A stretch of DNA of 64,000 bases from Ruminococcus flavefaciens (GCF_900116855.1 NZ_UETD01000004.1:50882-114881), one strand, 5' to 3'. Counted from the first letter of the stretch, positions 46,354-54,166 are shown. Numbers and translations: made by a program. Notes: generated from the letters alone by a model not told the origin.

Positions 46354-46747
46354 TAATATCAGTAAGATGTCATTGATAGACCTGCTATCGAAAATCTCAA
46401 AAGGAATAGACGAGTGCCTCTATCAGGTGCTCTCAGACTGCAAAGACGTGGAGAAGCGCTCAAGATGCGAGAAAATGTCATCCTGCTATGACTGCTTGTC
46501 CGCATGGCTGAACGAAGGAGGCAAGATTATGTTCATAGGTGACAAATGGTATACAGAGCCTGAGATCAAGGCGTATATCACGGAACTGAAAAAGAAGCTC
46601 TCGGAAGATACACACACACAGGAACTCGAAGCCAAGGTGAAGCTGCTTCAGGAGTTCCTACAGTGTGTCAGAGCATACTTCGGAACTACCTGCGGCTGGG
46701 TTGACATATTTGAGGAAGATGCCAAGAAGCTTCTTGAAGGGGAGTGA
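46343..46747 (+). CDS. Cys-rich early protein of the MFIxDKWYTEPE family
   Basis: This 134-residue protein has a helical head with a Cys cluster (SDCKDVEKRSRCEKMSSC, CLSAWLNE), then MFIGDKWYTEPEIKAYI shared with the prophage 1 gene 15726-15950, and a further helical part. AAAGGAGCCGACC precedes the ATG at 46343. Function unknown. Confidence 0.72.
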   Translation: MNRDNISKMSLIDLLSKISKGIDECLYQVLSDCKDVEKRSRCEKMSSCYDCLSAWLNEGGKIMFIGDKWYTEPEIKAYITELKKKLSEDTHTQELEAKVKLLQEFLQCVRAYFGTTCGWVDIFEEDAKKLLEGE

Positions 46748-46751
46748 TGAC

Positions 46752-47216
46752 ATGACACAGCACGAGCTGAAAATACTCCCTGAGTACTTCGTTGCGGTAG
46801 CCAATGGCACCAAGACCTTTGAAGTCCGTAAGGATGACCGTCCTTTTGAAGTGGGAGATATTCTTTGTCTCCATGAAATCAACTGCGGGGTGCTGACTGG
46901 CCGCACAATAAAAGCTGAAGTGACCTATGTTCTCCGGCACCCTGATTATTGCAAAGAAGGATATTGCATACTCAGCATCAAGGTAGCTCAGCAGCTTGTG
47001 GTTGAGAATATATCGGAAAAAAGCAAGTGGGAATATCACGAACTCGTCATAACAGGTGAAGGAACGACAGATTTTTATGTATGCCCGAAATGCAAAGGGG
47101 CATTTGCAACAGATTTATGTCAAGTGAACGGCGCATTTGAGATTGACGCAGGAGAAAGCTTTAAATTCTGCCCTTACTGTGGAAAAGAGTTAGGAGGAGT
47201 TGAGCATGAGACATGA
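46752..47216 (+). CDS. DUF3850 (ASCH-like) protein with zinc ribbon
   Basis: This 154-residue protein begins with the DUF3850 pattern THELKILPEYF-like (MTQHELKILPEYFVAV), GTKTFEVRKDDRPFEVGDIL and a YVLRHPDY segment. The fold is PUA/ASCH-like and probably binds RNA or nucleotides. A C-terminal ribbon (VCPKCKGAFAT, KFCPYCGKEL) is added. The ATG at 46752 follows the previous stop closely. Confidence 0.8.
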   Translation: MTQHELKILPEYFVAVANGTKTFEVRKDDRPFEVGDILCLHEINCGVLTGRTIKAEVTYVLRHPDYCKEGYCILSIKVAQQLVVENISEKSKWEYHELVITGEGTTDFYVCPKCKGAFATDLCQVNGAFEIDAGESFKFCPYCGKELGGVEHET

Positions 47217-47496
47217 GGAAACTCCACTTAGTATCGGATTAGTCATTCTGATAGTGCTCATAGGAATATTCGTTGAAAGCTGTTGGAGTGGATCTGTAGC
47301 TGACAGCGATATTCACTCGCACAGATACATCGTAGTCGCAGGTAAGTACTACCCCACAGAGGATATAGAGTATATCGAAACAGATGTAGTGTTCCACGAT
47401 AAGCACGTTATTACTATTCACTTCGAGGATGGAACGACTTACCAAACCCAAGAGGGTCAGTATGTGTTTGCCGAGTCAAAACCTGAGGACACGTAA
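47206..47496 (+). CDS. Small membrane-anchored protein
   Basis: This 96-residue protein has an N-terminal membrane helix (SIGLVILIVLIGIFVES) and an extracytoplasmic-type beta-rich part. TAGGAGGAG precedes the ATG at 47206; a TTG two codons earlier is too close to the site. Function unknown. Confidence 0.68.
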   Translation: MRHEETPLSIGLVILIVLIGIFVESCWSGSVADSDIHSHRYIVVAGKYYPTEDIEYIETDVVFHDKHVITIHFEDGTTYQTQEGQYVFAESKPEDT

Positions 47497-47507
47497 AGGA
47501 GGAAATC

Positions 47508-47687
47508 ATGACAGAACCATGGGATTTGATCCAAATAGCATCTGAAGGACTGGCTTGCTCTCAGCTCCCCTGCACTTATGAACTTTTTCGCGCGTGCTGT
47601 GAGGACGAAAAGCAGGAGATCGCTTCTCTCGTATGCTGCACTATGTTCAAGATATCCCGAGACATGATCCTGAAAGGAGAATACTGA
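47508..47687 (+). CDS. 59-residue Cys-containing protein
   Basis: This short protein begins MTEPWDLIQIASEGLAC and ends DMILKGEY, the same end as the next gene, because both share a 29-bp repeat. AAAGGAGGAAATC gives a strong ribosome site, and its stop overlaps the next ATG (TGATG). Several Cys suggest a metal site. Function unknown. Confidence 0.65.
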   Translation: MTEPWDLIQIASEGLACSQLPCTYELFRACCEDEKQEIASLVCCTMFKISRDMILKGEY

Positions 47688-47824
47688 TGAAGACAGCAAG
47701 TGATCTATTCTGGATAATTCACACAGGCTGTACATACGCATGGTTGTGCTGCAACTGTGATCGTGGCACAGAGTGCCGCATGGAAGCCCTTGCGAAGGAA
47801 ATGATCCTGAAAGGAGAATACTGA
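47687..47824 (+). CDS. 45-residue Cys-rich protein, near-identical to 16479-16616
   Basis: It begins MKTASDLFWIIHTGCTYAW, has CCNCDRGTEC and ends MILKGEY. The prophage 1 version differs in about one residue. AAAGGAG lies before the ATG inside the previous gene's end. Both its start and stop overlap neighbours, suggesting coupled translation in this array. Confidence 0.75.
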   Translation: MKTASDLFWIIHTGCTYAWLCCNCDRGTECRMEALAKEMILKGEY

Positions 47825-48057
47825 TGAAGCCAACAAAAATGAAACGCTGCCGCTGCGGAAGCCTTGTCGAGCGGCACCAGACTGTCAACGGCGGCTGGAT
47901 AGTACACTGTCCCGAGTGTAGCATGGCATTCGGAGTCAAGCTCGATGTAGCGGGTACATTTGATCCTGAGTGTATCAGTGGTGAGTTTGAAACCGCTGAG
48001 CAGGCTGCTATTGCGTGGAATGAATGGATAGGAGGCGGAGACGATGACGAAAGTTGA
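47824..48057 (+). CDS. Lar-like zinc-ribbon protein
   Basis: This 77-residue protein has MKRCRCGSLVER and VHCPECSMAF Cys pairs and the ending AAIAWNEWIGGG typical of Lar-like ribbons. The ATG overlaps the previous stop and has AAAGGAG. It is the third protein of this kind in prophage 2. Confidence 0.72.
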   Translation: MKPTKMKRCRCGSLVERHQTVNGGWIVHCPECSMAFGVKLDVAGTFDPECISGEFETAEQAAIAWNEWIGGGDDDES

Positions 48058-48208
48058 GCTGATAGTCGGTTTACTTATGGCAATTGCAAGCATCGCAGTA
48101 GCGCTCCTCATAGCCTACTGTGCGGATAACAAGGGCTACGTCTCAGATGAGGAGTGGGAGCGCTCCCGCCAGGAGACAGACGAGCACGACGAGGAGGTGA
48201 GAAAGTGA
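48044..48208 (+). CDS. Small single-pass membrane protein
   Basis: This 54-residue ORF has an N-terminal membrane helix (LIVGLLMAIASIAVALLIAY) and an acidic tail rich in Glu. GGAGGCGGAGACG precedes the ATG. It parallels the prophage 1 gene 16616-16756, also after a 45-residue Cys protein. Function unknown. Confidence 0.65.
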   Translation: MTKVELIVGLLMAIASIAVALLIAYCADNKGYVSDEEWERSRQETDEHDEEVRK

Positions 48209-48408
48209 AGAACTGCTTTTACTGCGGAGGCAGGAAAGTCAAATACCAGCGTGACGCCGAGCTGAGAGTGACGGTGAAGTGTGAGAAGTGCGGCTCAGAG
48301 GTCAGCACTCCGTACATGACTGAGGACTCAGCTCGTGGCTACTGGAACATGAAGCAGGCGAGCCTTGAGCACGCTGCTAAGAGATCAAGGAAAGCGGCTG
48401 CCAGCTGA
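48205..48408 (+). CDS. Small zinc-ribbon protein
   Basis: This 67-residue protein starts at GTG 48205 after GAGGAGGTGAGAAA, has NCFYCGGRKV and VKCEKCGSEV Cys pairs and a basic helical end. The ribbon and ARGYWNM segment resemble Lar-like proteins. A hairpin follows its stop. Confidence 0.7.
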   Translation: MKNCFYCGGRKVKYQRDAELRVTVKCEKCGSEVSTPYMTEDSARGYWNMKQASLEHAAKRSRKAAAS

Positions 48409-48416
48409 GCAGCCGC
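48394..48416 (+). terminator. GC hairpin at the end of the small-gene operon
   Basis: GCGGCTGC (48394-48401) pairs with GCAGCCGC (48409-48416). No T tract follows, so it may slow or process transcripts instead of ending them. Confidence 0.5.
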
Positions 48417-48519
48417 ATACCTATACTATTATATAGTGATAAAAGCAGTCCCGTGAAGCTCGGGAATACGAGCTTGTAATCTATCTTATATTTACGACCA
48501 CCGAGAGGAGCGGAGGAAA

Positions 48520-49353
48520 ATGAGAAGTTGGTATCGAGAGACTCGTTACGAATGTGGTGACTACATGGAGGTAAATATATACCCCGTGTATACAAAGGCA
48601 CCTTGCAGGAGAAAGAAGGCAAAGCCTACCTCGGAGACTCAGCAGAAGCTCAATGATATCTATGCGGAGAGCAAGCTGATCAGGATAGCGAATGCCAACT
48701 TCACAGATCACGATCTGAAAGTCGAGCTCACTTACTCGAAAGAGCATCTCCCTCAGACTGATGAAGAGGCAGCTCGTGAGTTGAGGAACTTCCTGCGCAG
48801 GGTGAAGAGATACAGAGAGCGGAACGGACTCTCTGAGCTGAAGTACATAGCAGTCACCGAGAAGAGCTCCCGATCAGGCAGATATCATCATCACCTGATC
48901 ATGAGCGGAGATATATCAGTCTTTGATCTTGTACAGCTCTGGGGACTCGGCATTGTTGGAACCGATATCCTGATCTTCGACGAGAACGGGATAGCATCCC
49001 TCACTCGCTATATGCTCAAGCAGGCTCGTGAGTTCACAGGTAAGAAAAAGTATACACGATCTCGGAACCTGATAGATCCTCCACCGAAGCAGAGAGACAA
49101 CCGCTTCAGCAAGCGGAAGATCGTCGAGCTTGCCAAGGACACGGAGAACCGTGCCGAGTTCGAGAAGCTCTACGAGGGCTATCATCTCTCTCAGGCTCAG
49201 GTGGTATACAACGATACCAACGGCGGCGTATACATCTACGCCCGCTACTACAAGAAAGGAGCTGCATGGTGCAACAGAAAGAAGAAAACGAGCAGACTTT
49301 CCTCTTCCGCTGGGCGACCTTCGCCGAAGGACAATACCCAGAGCTCTCGCTGA
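48520..49353 (+). CDS. HUH-type rolling-circle replication initiator-like protein
   Basis: This 277-residue protein resembles Rep proteins of the ORF2/G2P type. It shows FTDHDLKVELTYSKEHLP, KYIAVTEKSSRSGRYHHHLIMSG with the H-u-H metal motif (shortened in family terms to HHHLI), LWGLGIVGTDIL and a possible catalytic Tyr in LTRYMLKQ. Such enzymes nick DNA to start rolling-circle replication. In a tailed phage this is unusual and may replace an O-like initiator. The 110 bases upstream contain two competing hairpins around CTCGGGAATACGAG that could hold the nick site. GGAGGAAA precedes the ATG. Confidence 0.75.
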   Translation: MRSWYRETRYECGDYMEVNIYPVYTKAPCRRKKAKPTSETQQKLNDIYAESKLIRIANANFTDHDLKVELTYSKEHLPQTDEEAARELRNFLRRVKRYRERNGLSELKYIAVTEKSSRSGRYHHHLIMSGDISVFDLVQLWGLGIVGTDILIFDENGIASLTRYMLKQAREFTGKKKYTRSRNLIDPPPKQRDNRFSKRKIVELAKDTENRAEFEKLYEGYHLSQAQVVYNDTNGGVYIYARYYKKGAAWCNRKKKTSRLSSSAGRPSPKDNTQSSR

Positions 49354-49664
49354 TGTATCATATCCCGAATGAAGGCAAGCGAAGCAAGGCAACAGGAGGA
49401 CGGCTGAAAGCGCAGGGACTCAAGCCCGGCGTTCCTGATGTCTGCCTTCCGACAGCACACGGCGGATACATTGGCTTGTATATCGAGATGAAAGTCAAGC
49501 CGAACCGTCCAACCGAGAACCAGAAGAACTGGCTGCGGGCCCTGCGAGCTGCGGGGCACCTGACAGCCGTAGCCTATGACTGGGAGGAAGCAAAGAACCT
49601 CATCGAGGATTATCTGAAGCTCCCTCCGACAATACCGAAAGGAGAAAGCAATGAAGCTAAGTAA
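49266..49664 (+). CDS. VRR-NUC domain nuclease
   Basis: This 132-residue protein is a stand-alone VRR-NUC (PD-(D/E)XK) nuclease. The start EQTFLFRWATFAEGQYPEL, the GLKPGVPDVCLPTAHGG turn with Asp, and the active-site strand LYIEMKVKPNRP are visible, then QKNWLRALRAAGH. The ATG follows AAAGGAG and lies 87 bases inside the Rep gene. It probably processes replication or recombination intermediates. Confidence 0.88.
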   Translation: MVQQKEENEQTFLFRWATFAEGQYPELSLMYHIPNEGKRSKATGGRLKAQGLKPGVPDVCLPTAHGGYIGLYIEMKVKPNRPTENQKNWLRALRAAGHLTAVAYDWEEAKNLIEDYLKLPPTIPKGESNEAK

Positions 49665-50187
49665 ACTATTCTCGCTCATGAAGCAGCACAAGTCCGTGCA
49701 GATCAGGCAGGGGCGAGCTGCTCAGTGGGTAGGAGACTCCAGTAGTCTCTATCCGATCTACAACCTTCCGCAGCTGAACGAGGCAGCTATGCAGGAACTG
49801 CTCGGCGTGAGTGACGACGCTTGGGACAAGTACAAGTATGAAGAATATGAGGCGATGAAGTACAGCGAGGAGGATAACATCGACGGAATGTATCAGCTCG
49901 ACAGGCTGAAGATCATCATATGCTGGAGCGGCAAGGAACTTATACCGCTTGTCGGCGGAGGTAAGATATTCTTCATACAGGCTAAGTATCTCAAGCCCTT
50001 CGATGATATCGGTCTGCTGTCATTCTGGTATCGCGAGGAGCCACTCCGTGATGGAGTGATAGGAGTCAACGAGGGTATGTGCCTCGCAGGTCTCGTGATG
50101 CCAATAGTAGTTGATGATCGCGTATTTATTGAGACACTATACCGAGTATACGAGCTCACCAAGCGTCAGGCAGGTGAGGAAGCGTGA
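49651..50187 (+). CDS. Hypothetical protein
   Basis: This 178-residue protein of unknown function begins MKLSKLFSLMKQHKSVQIRQ and contains WVGDSSSLYPIYNLPQL and a beta-rich C-terminal half. It overlaps the VRR-NUC gene by 14 bases after AAAGGAG. It resembles conserved phage proteins before the late regulator, but I cannot name a family. Confidence 0.72.
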   Translation: MKLSKLFSLMKQHKSVQIRQGRAAQWVGDSSSLYPIYNLPQLNEAAMQELLGVSDDAWDKYKYEEYEAMKYSEEDNIDGMYQLDRLKIIICWSGKELIPLVGGGKIFFIQAKYLKPFDDIGLLSFWYREEPLRDGVIGVNEGMCLAGLVMPIVVDDRVFIETLYRVYELTKRQAGEEA

Positions 50188-50441
50188 ACGACGAAAAGGA
50201 GACCTGCTACTTTCTGACACCCGGGAAGTTGAACAAGTGCAGCATACTGAATGAACAATGCACAGGCACCCGCTCTTGACAGCTCTGCTCCTTCCACAGG
50301 ACCGAGAAAGAGTTCTTTGAGGCTCGGAACCGTGCCGTCGAGATCAATCGTGCCCGTGGCAAGTGCGCACGCTGCAAGTATAGCAGGCATCACCCTTGTG
50401 AGATCATCACGATAGGAGGCGGGGACAATGCAGATCTGTAA
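50184..50441 (+). pseudogene. Small Cys-rich protein gene with an in-frame TGA
   Basis: The frame from GTG 50184 to TAA 50439-50441 has 85 codons and one internal stop, TGA at 50277-50279 (codon 32). Before it are four Cys (ETCYFL, NKCSIL, EQCTG) and after it the same frame continues coherently (QLCSFHRTEKEF, GKCARCKYSRHHPC). The two halves look like one zinc-binding protein. Explanations are a recent nonsense mutation, a read-through or recoded TGA, or a sequencing error. It overlaps both neighbours, as intact genes in this array do. Confidence 0.6.
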
Positions 50442-50952
50442 GTGCTGGCACATCGAACACGGTGAAGGAGTATGCTATGGCACTCCCGAGCGTGATATCT
50501 GCAACTGTGACGGCGACGAAAGACACTGTGATTTTTATGAACACGTCCGAAAAAGAGTAACAGGAAAGGAGACCAAGTATATGACACCCGAAGACTACCT
50601 CATGCAGATCAAGGACATCAGTCTGCGCATCAAGTCCCTTGAAGGGGAGCTCCACGACGCAGAAGCTGAGGAAGATACCGAGTATGCAGAGGAACTCAGC
50701 GCAAGGATAAGTGCTGACATCGCACGCTACAAGGAGCTGAGACTCAGGATCAGAGACGAGATACAGCAGATAGGAGACAATCGCCTGAGCTGTCTTCTCA
50801 CAGAGTACTACGTTCGCGGAAAGACGTGGGAAATGGTCGCAGAAGCTATCGGAGTCAAAGACGCTAAGTGGGTAAGGACAAGGCTTCACGAGAAGGCGTT
50901 GAAGCTTTTTGCAGGAACATTCCCGAAATATTTTTTGCAATGCCCCTTTTAA
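50428..50952 (+). CDS. Late regulator-like protein with Cys-rich head (DUF1492-like)
   Basis: This 174-residue protein joins an N-terminal Cys module (QICKCWHIEHGEGVCYG, DICNCDGDERHCDFY) to a helical, DUF1492/sigma-like part with LTEYYVRGKTWEMVAEAIGV (helix-turn-helix) and a basic end. GGAGGCGGGGAC supports the ATG at 50428. A second site, AAAGGAGACC before ATG 50581, could make only the regulator part of 124 residues. By position it matches the prophage 1 late regulator 16743-17189. Confidence 0.72.
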   Translation: MQICKCWHIEHGEGVCYGTPERDICNCDGDERHCDFYEHVRKRVTGKETKYMTPEDYLMQIKDISLRIKSLEGELHDAEAEEDTEYAEELSARISADIARYKELRLRIRDEIQQIGDNRLSCLLTEYYVRGKTWEMVAEAIGVKDAKWVRTRLHEKALKLFAGTFPKYFLQCPF

Positions 50953-51003
50953 GCCCTTTTCCACCCTTGAAAGTAGTTCTGAAATGATGTACTCTAAAAC
51001 TAA

Positions 51004-51091
51004 GAAAGGCAGGCGGATCCATCGTAGGGCTACCTTACCGGGCGTTTCCTTTACGGTATGCGGAGACGCTCGGCAGCCTCCGCCTACTTTC
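51004..51091 (+). ncRNA. Candidate structured RNA upstream of the tRNA, prophage 2 copy
   Basis: The outer stem pairs GAAAG-GC-AGGCGGA (51004-51017) with TCCGCCT-A-CTTTC (51079-51091), with the same GC/A internal loop as in prophage 1 but compensated bases. Inside, GGCT/AGCC, TACCG (51036-51040)/CGGTA (51054-51058) and GCGTTTCC (51042-51049)/GGAGACGC (51062-51069) can pair; the last two interleave and could form a pseudoknot. Confidence 0.55.
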
Positions 51092-51144
51092 GCTCCTTAT
51101 CGGAATTTATCATCCCCTTTGCGGACGCAGCAGCGCCCGCATCT

Positions 51145-51219
51145 GGCAGAGTGGAGCAGTGGTAGCTCGCGAGGCTCATAACCTTGAGGTCGCCGGTCCG
51201 AGTCCGGCCTCTGCAACCA
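51145..51219 (+). tRNA. tRNA with CAU anticodon, initiator-like (fMet type)
   Basis: A 75-base cloverleaf with encoded CCA. The D arm GAGC-AGTGGTA-GCTC, loop CTCATAA and variable loop AGGTC are those of bacterial initiator tRNAs; G1 faces A72 and pair 11-24 is A-T. The anticodon stem is CGAGG/CCTTG, two of the three initiator G-C pairs. The T loop is TCCGAGT, with C at position 55 where T (pseudouridine) is nearly universal. From 51220 to 51416 there is no gene, but hairpins at 51252-51267 (TTCG loop) and 51376-51400. Confidence 0.88.
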
Positions 51220-51416
51220 GGGCAGCAGTAAGCCCGGTAACCTTATCAACAGCCGCTTCGGCGGCTATGCAGGCGGCGGTACCAACGCAGGGTGGACACC
51301 TGCGTGGAGAGGTCGGCACTCTCAGCTTGCACCAGTGCGAAAGCACCACCTTTTCAAAGATTTTTTCAGAGGCAGAGAGCCCGAGTTGCAGCTCGGGCTG
51401 ATATGCACACAAAGCT

Positions 51417-51896
51417 ATGCTATCAAAGATATGCTCACGTTGTGGCAGGAAGCTCCAAGTCGGAGAGGCTTGCAGCTGCTACAAGCGAGACAGAGTCAAT
51501 CCTCTCGGAGCTTATAATGCCGAGATAAAAAAATTCTACCTCACAGCAGACTGGGAAAAAGCAAGAAACAAGTGCATTTCTTCTTGTTTCGGGCTGGATT
51601 TGATAAGTCTTATCTGTGAGAAAAAAATCGAATATGGATTTACGGTACATCACATTGTACCGCTGATAAACGACTACCGACTGCGATTACAGCAAAGTAA
51701 TCTGATATATCTTACCGAGGCTCACCACAGAGCCGTCCATCGCCTATATGAGGCGGAATATCAGGAGACTGTCGAGGCGTTGAAAACATTTTCCGAACTT
51801 GCCCGGGAGGCACTCGCTACCCCGGGGGGTATGTTGAAAACTTTCGACCTTCTCAAAATGAACCGCTGCGGTAGTTTTCTTTTTGCAAAATTGTAA
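51417..51896 (+). CDS. HNH endonuclease
   Basis: This 159-residue protein has a zinc head (ICSRCGRKLQVGEACSC) and an HNH core FTVHHIVPLINDY, NLIYLTEAHHRAVH. It is the counterpart of 17529-17924 and probably takes part in packaging. A C4G6 run near the 3' end encodes TPGG. The ribosome site before ATG 51417 is weak. The C-terminal 25 residues extend past the usual end. Confidence 0.85.
   Translation: MLSKICSRCGRKLQVGEACSCYKRDRVNPLGAYNAEIKKFYLTADWEKARNKCISSCFGLDLISLICEKKIEYGFTVHHIVPLINDYRLRLQQSNLIYLTEAHHRAVHRLYEAEYQETVEALKTFSELAREALATPGGMLKTFDLLKMNRCGSFLFAKL
51820..51829 (+). other. Putative cos-region motif CCCCGGGGGG
   Basis: GC run at the end of the HNH gene, in the same place as CCCCCCGGGGGG in prophage 1. 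Packaging-site function is inferred from position only. Confidence 0.45.
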
Positions 51897-51917
51897 ATAA
51901 AAAATTTTTCTAAGCCT

Positions 51918-51933
51918 GTGCAGTCAACTGCAC
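51918..51933. repeat. 16-bp palindrome
   Basis: Exact GTGCAGTCAACTGCAC between the HNH and small terminase genes, 8 bases before a GTGAGGAG ribosome site. Confidence 0.9.
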
Positions 51934-51952
51934 AGCAGAAAGTGAGGAGAGA

Positions 51953-52432
51953 ATGGGAAGAACCCGCTTGCCGCTCTCCGAACAGAAGGGTGATCTCACC
52001 AAGGAGCGAAGAGCAAGACTTGAAGCGGAGCAGGACCTTGTCCGCACGCCTAAGAAGTATATCCTCAAGGCTCCGACCTGGCTCAGCAAGAGAGCCCGCA
52101 AGGAGTATCGCCGACTGATCGAGAGTATGGCGGAGATGGATATGCTCGGCGATCTTGACGCCAACAATCTGGCGGCTTACTGCAACGCCTGGGACAAGTA
52201 CCTCCAAGCTGAGGAGGAAATCAAAGAAAAGGGGCTGCTCATAGAGTCCCCGAAAAATCCCAAGTCGCCGTATCAAGCTAATCCTGCTATACAGATACAG
52301 ATCAAGCACGCGAAAGAGATGCGTGAGTTCGGTAGGCAGTGCGGCCTATCAATTGACAGCCGCTTGAAGTTTGCAGCGGCGAAGCTGCCGGAGATAGAGG
52401 CAGACATTACCTCGGAGTTCGGCGATATCTGA
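51953..52432 (+). CDS. Terminase small subunit (P27 family)
   Basis: This 159-residue protein matches P27-type small terminases by YILKAPTWLSKRARKEYRRL, MDMLGDLDANNLAAYCNAW and the C-terminal helix CGLSIDSRLKFAAAKL. GTGAGGAGAGA precedes the ATG. Here the large subunit follows directly, unlike prophage 1, where a toxin-like gene is inserted. Confidence 0.88.
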   Translation: MGRTRLPLSEQKGDLTKERRARLEAEQDLVRTPKKYILKAPTWLSKRARKEYRRLIESMAEMDMLGDLDANNLAAYCNAWDKYLQAEEEIKEKGLLIESPKNPKSPYQANPAIQIQIKHAKEMREFGRQCGLSIDSRLKFAAAKLPEIEADITSEFGDI

Positions 52433-54162
52433 TGACGATCAGGCAGGAGCTTGAGCGATACGCGGCAGAGTGCATCGACGGCAGACGGGTAAGCTGCCGG
52501 AAGCACCGATGGGCCTGCCAGCGCTTCCTGGCAGACATTGAAAAGCTTGATACTGATAGCAACTATCCGTACTACTGGGACGAGGAGCAGGCGAGGGCTA
52601 TCGTCAAGTGGTTCCATTACCTCCGCCACTCGAAGGGAGTCCTCGCCGGTAAGAGCATCGAGCTCATTACCCCGCAGCGCTTTACTCTCTGCCAGCTCTA
52701 CGGCTGGCGGAGGAAATCTGACGACCTCCGGAGGTTTACCAAGTACTTCAAGGAGGTAGCCAGGAAGAATGCTAAGTCTCAGGAGCTCGGCGGTGTCGCC
52801 CTCTATGAGATGTCCTGCGGAAGCACCAGAAACGGAGAACACTATGAGGGCTACTGTGCAGGTACCAAGAGAGAACAGTCCAAGATCATAGTTGACGAGT
52901 GCAAGCTGATGCTCAAGAGGAGCCCGCTTGCGCGAAAATTTAACTGCACGGCAAATAGAGTCGTGCATCGGAAGACAGGCTCCTTTATCGTCGCTCTCAG
53001 TAAGCAGGATGGACAGAATGGCGACGGTACAAACCCCGCTTTTCTGATCCTTGACGAGTATCACCAGCACGCGACAACAGAGTTCTACGACCTTGGGCTC
53101 GGCTCCAATACCAAGGAGCCGCTGCTGCTTATCATTACAACAGCAGGCAAGGACCTCAACTGTCCCTGCTATCAGCAGGAGTATATGTATTGCAGCGACG
53201 TACTGGACCCCGACAAGCCCGATATCGTCAACGACGAGTATCTCATAGATATCTTCGAGGCAGACACAGACATAGAGCTGAGCGATGAGACATACGACAA
53301 GCTTGTAGAAATGGCGAACCCGGTCCGCGCATCGTATGCGGCAGGCCGCAAGCTCATGCATGATGATTACGTCATCGCGAAGGAAGTTCCCGAAAAGCTC
53401 ATATCCTTCCTCACCAAGGTGCTGAACGTCTGGGTGCAGGCGCGTAATAACGGTTATATGGACATGGCGAAGTGGAACCGCTGCAAGGTCAGCGAGCTTC
53501 CCGTCGATATCAGAGGACTTCCCGTATATGTGGGCTTCGATATGTCTGCGAAGATAGACCTCACTTCGGTGAGCTTCATCATTCCCTACAAGGACGCAGA
53601 CGGCATCGTCAAGTATATCCTGTTCTCGCACTCGTTCATTCCGAACCGCGAGAAGCTCATGGAGAGATGCCGCGTTGACAAGATGCCTTATGACGCATGG
53701 GAGCGCAACGGCTGGCTGACGGTGACGAACACCGAGATTGTCGATCAAAACGCCGTCATGAATTACGTTCGCGGCTTCTGTAGTTCTCAGGGTCTCGTGA
53801 TACAGTCTTTGTGCTTCGACCCCGCCAACGCGAGCAAGCTTATGCTTGAGCTCAGCGACGAAGGCTACGATGTCGTAGAAGTATATCAGTCGCATAAGTC
53901 TCTCAACGAGAGCACCGCAGGCTTCCGCGAACAGGTGTACAGTCAGAACGTGGTATTTATCAACAACCCATTGTTGAATTATGCGATAGGAAACGCCGTT
54001 GTCCGTAAGAATAACGGCCTAATCAAGATAGACAAGGACGCAACGAAGCGCCGAGTGGACCCGGTAGACGCTACTCTCTGCGCATTCAAGCTCGCCTTAT
54101 ATCATGTATTCGTCACTGCTCCCGTAGACGTGGACAAGTGGCTGGAAAGTGAAAGCTGGTGA
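52432..54162 (+). CDS. Terminase large subunit
   Basis: This 576-residue packaging motor has the ATPase motif KEVARKNAKSQE, the acidic box FLILDEYHQH and the nuclease-domain strand YVGFDMSAKIDLTS, with a late KNNGLIKIDKDATKRRVDP segment. The ATG overlaps the stop of the small subunit by one base. It is diverged from the prophage 1 large terminase, so the packaging modules are different although of the same broad family. Confidence 0.93.
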   Translation: MTIRQELERYAAECIDGRRVSCRKHRWACQRFLADIEKLDTDSNYPYYWDEEQARAIVKWFHYLRHSKGVLAGKSIELITPQRFTLCQLYGWRRKSDDLRRFTKYFKEVARKNAKSQELGGVALYEMSCGSTRNGEHYEGYCAGTKREQSKIIVDECKLMLKRSPLARKFNCTANRVVHRKTGSFIVALSKQDGQNGDGTNPAFLILDEYHQHATTEFYDLGLGSNTKEPLLLIITTAGKDLNCPCYQQEYMYCSDVLDPDKPDIVNDEYLIDIFEADTDIELSDETYDKLVEMANPVRASYAAGRKLMHDDYVIAKEVPEKLISFLTKVLNVWVQARNNGYMDMAKWNRCKVSELPVDIRGLPVYVGFDMSAKIDLTSVSFIIPYKDADGIVKYILFSHSFIPNREKLMERCRVDKMPYDAWERNGWLTVTNTEIVDQNAVMNYVRGFCSSQGLVIQSLCFDPANASKLMLELSDEGYDVVEVYQSHKSLNESTAGFREQVYSQNVVFINNPLLNYAIGNAVVRKNNGLIKIDKDATKRRVDPVDATLCAFKLALYHVFVTAPVDVDKWLESESW

Positions 54163-54166
54163 TAAG

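Noticed and set aside
48421..48440. Small palindrome ACTAT-TAT-ATAGT as an attachment site
   Set aside because: Only 5-bp arms, no second copy found, and it lies in the middle of prophage 2.
50277..50279. Selenocysteine at the in-frame TGA
   Set aside because: No bacterial SECIS-like hairpin is evident directly after the TGA and the residue is flanked by Ser and Gln in a non-redox context; nonsense mutation or read-through is simpler.
52273..53895. Long minus-strand ORF opposite the prophage 2 large terminase
   Set aside because: It is a codon-bias shadow of the terminase gene, lacks a ribosome site and would oppose late transcription.
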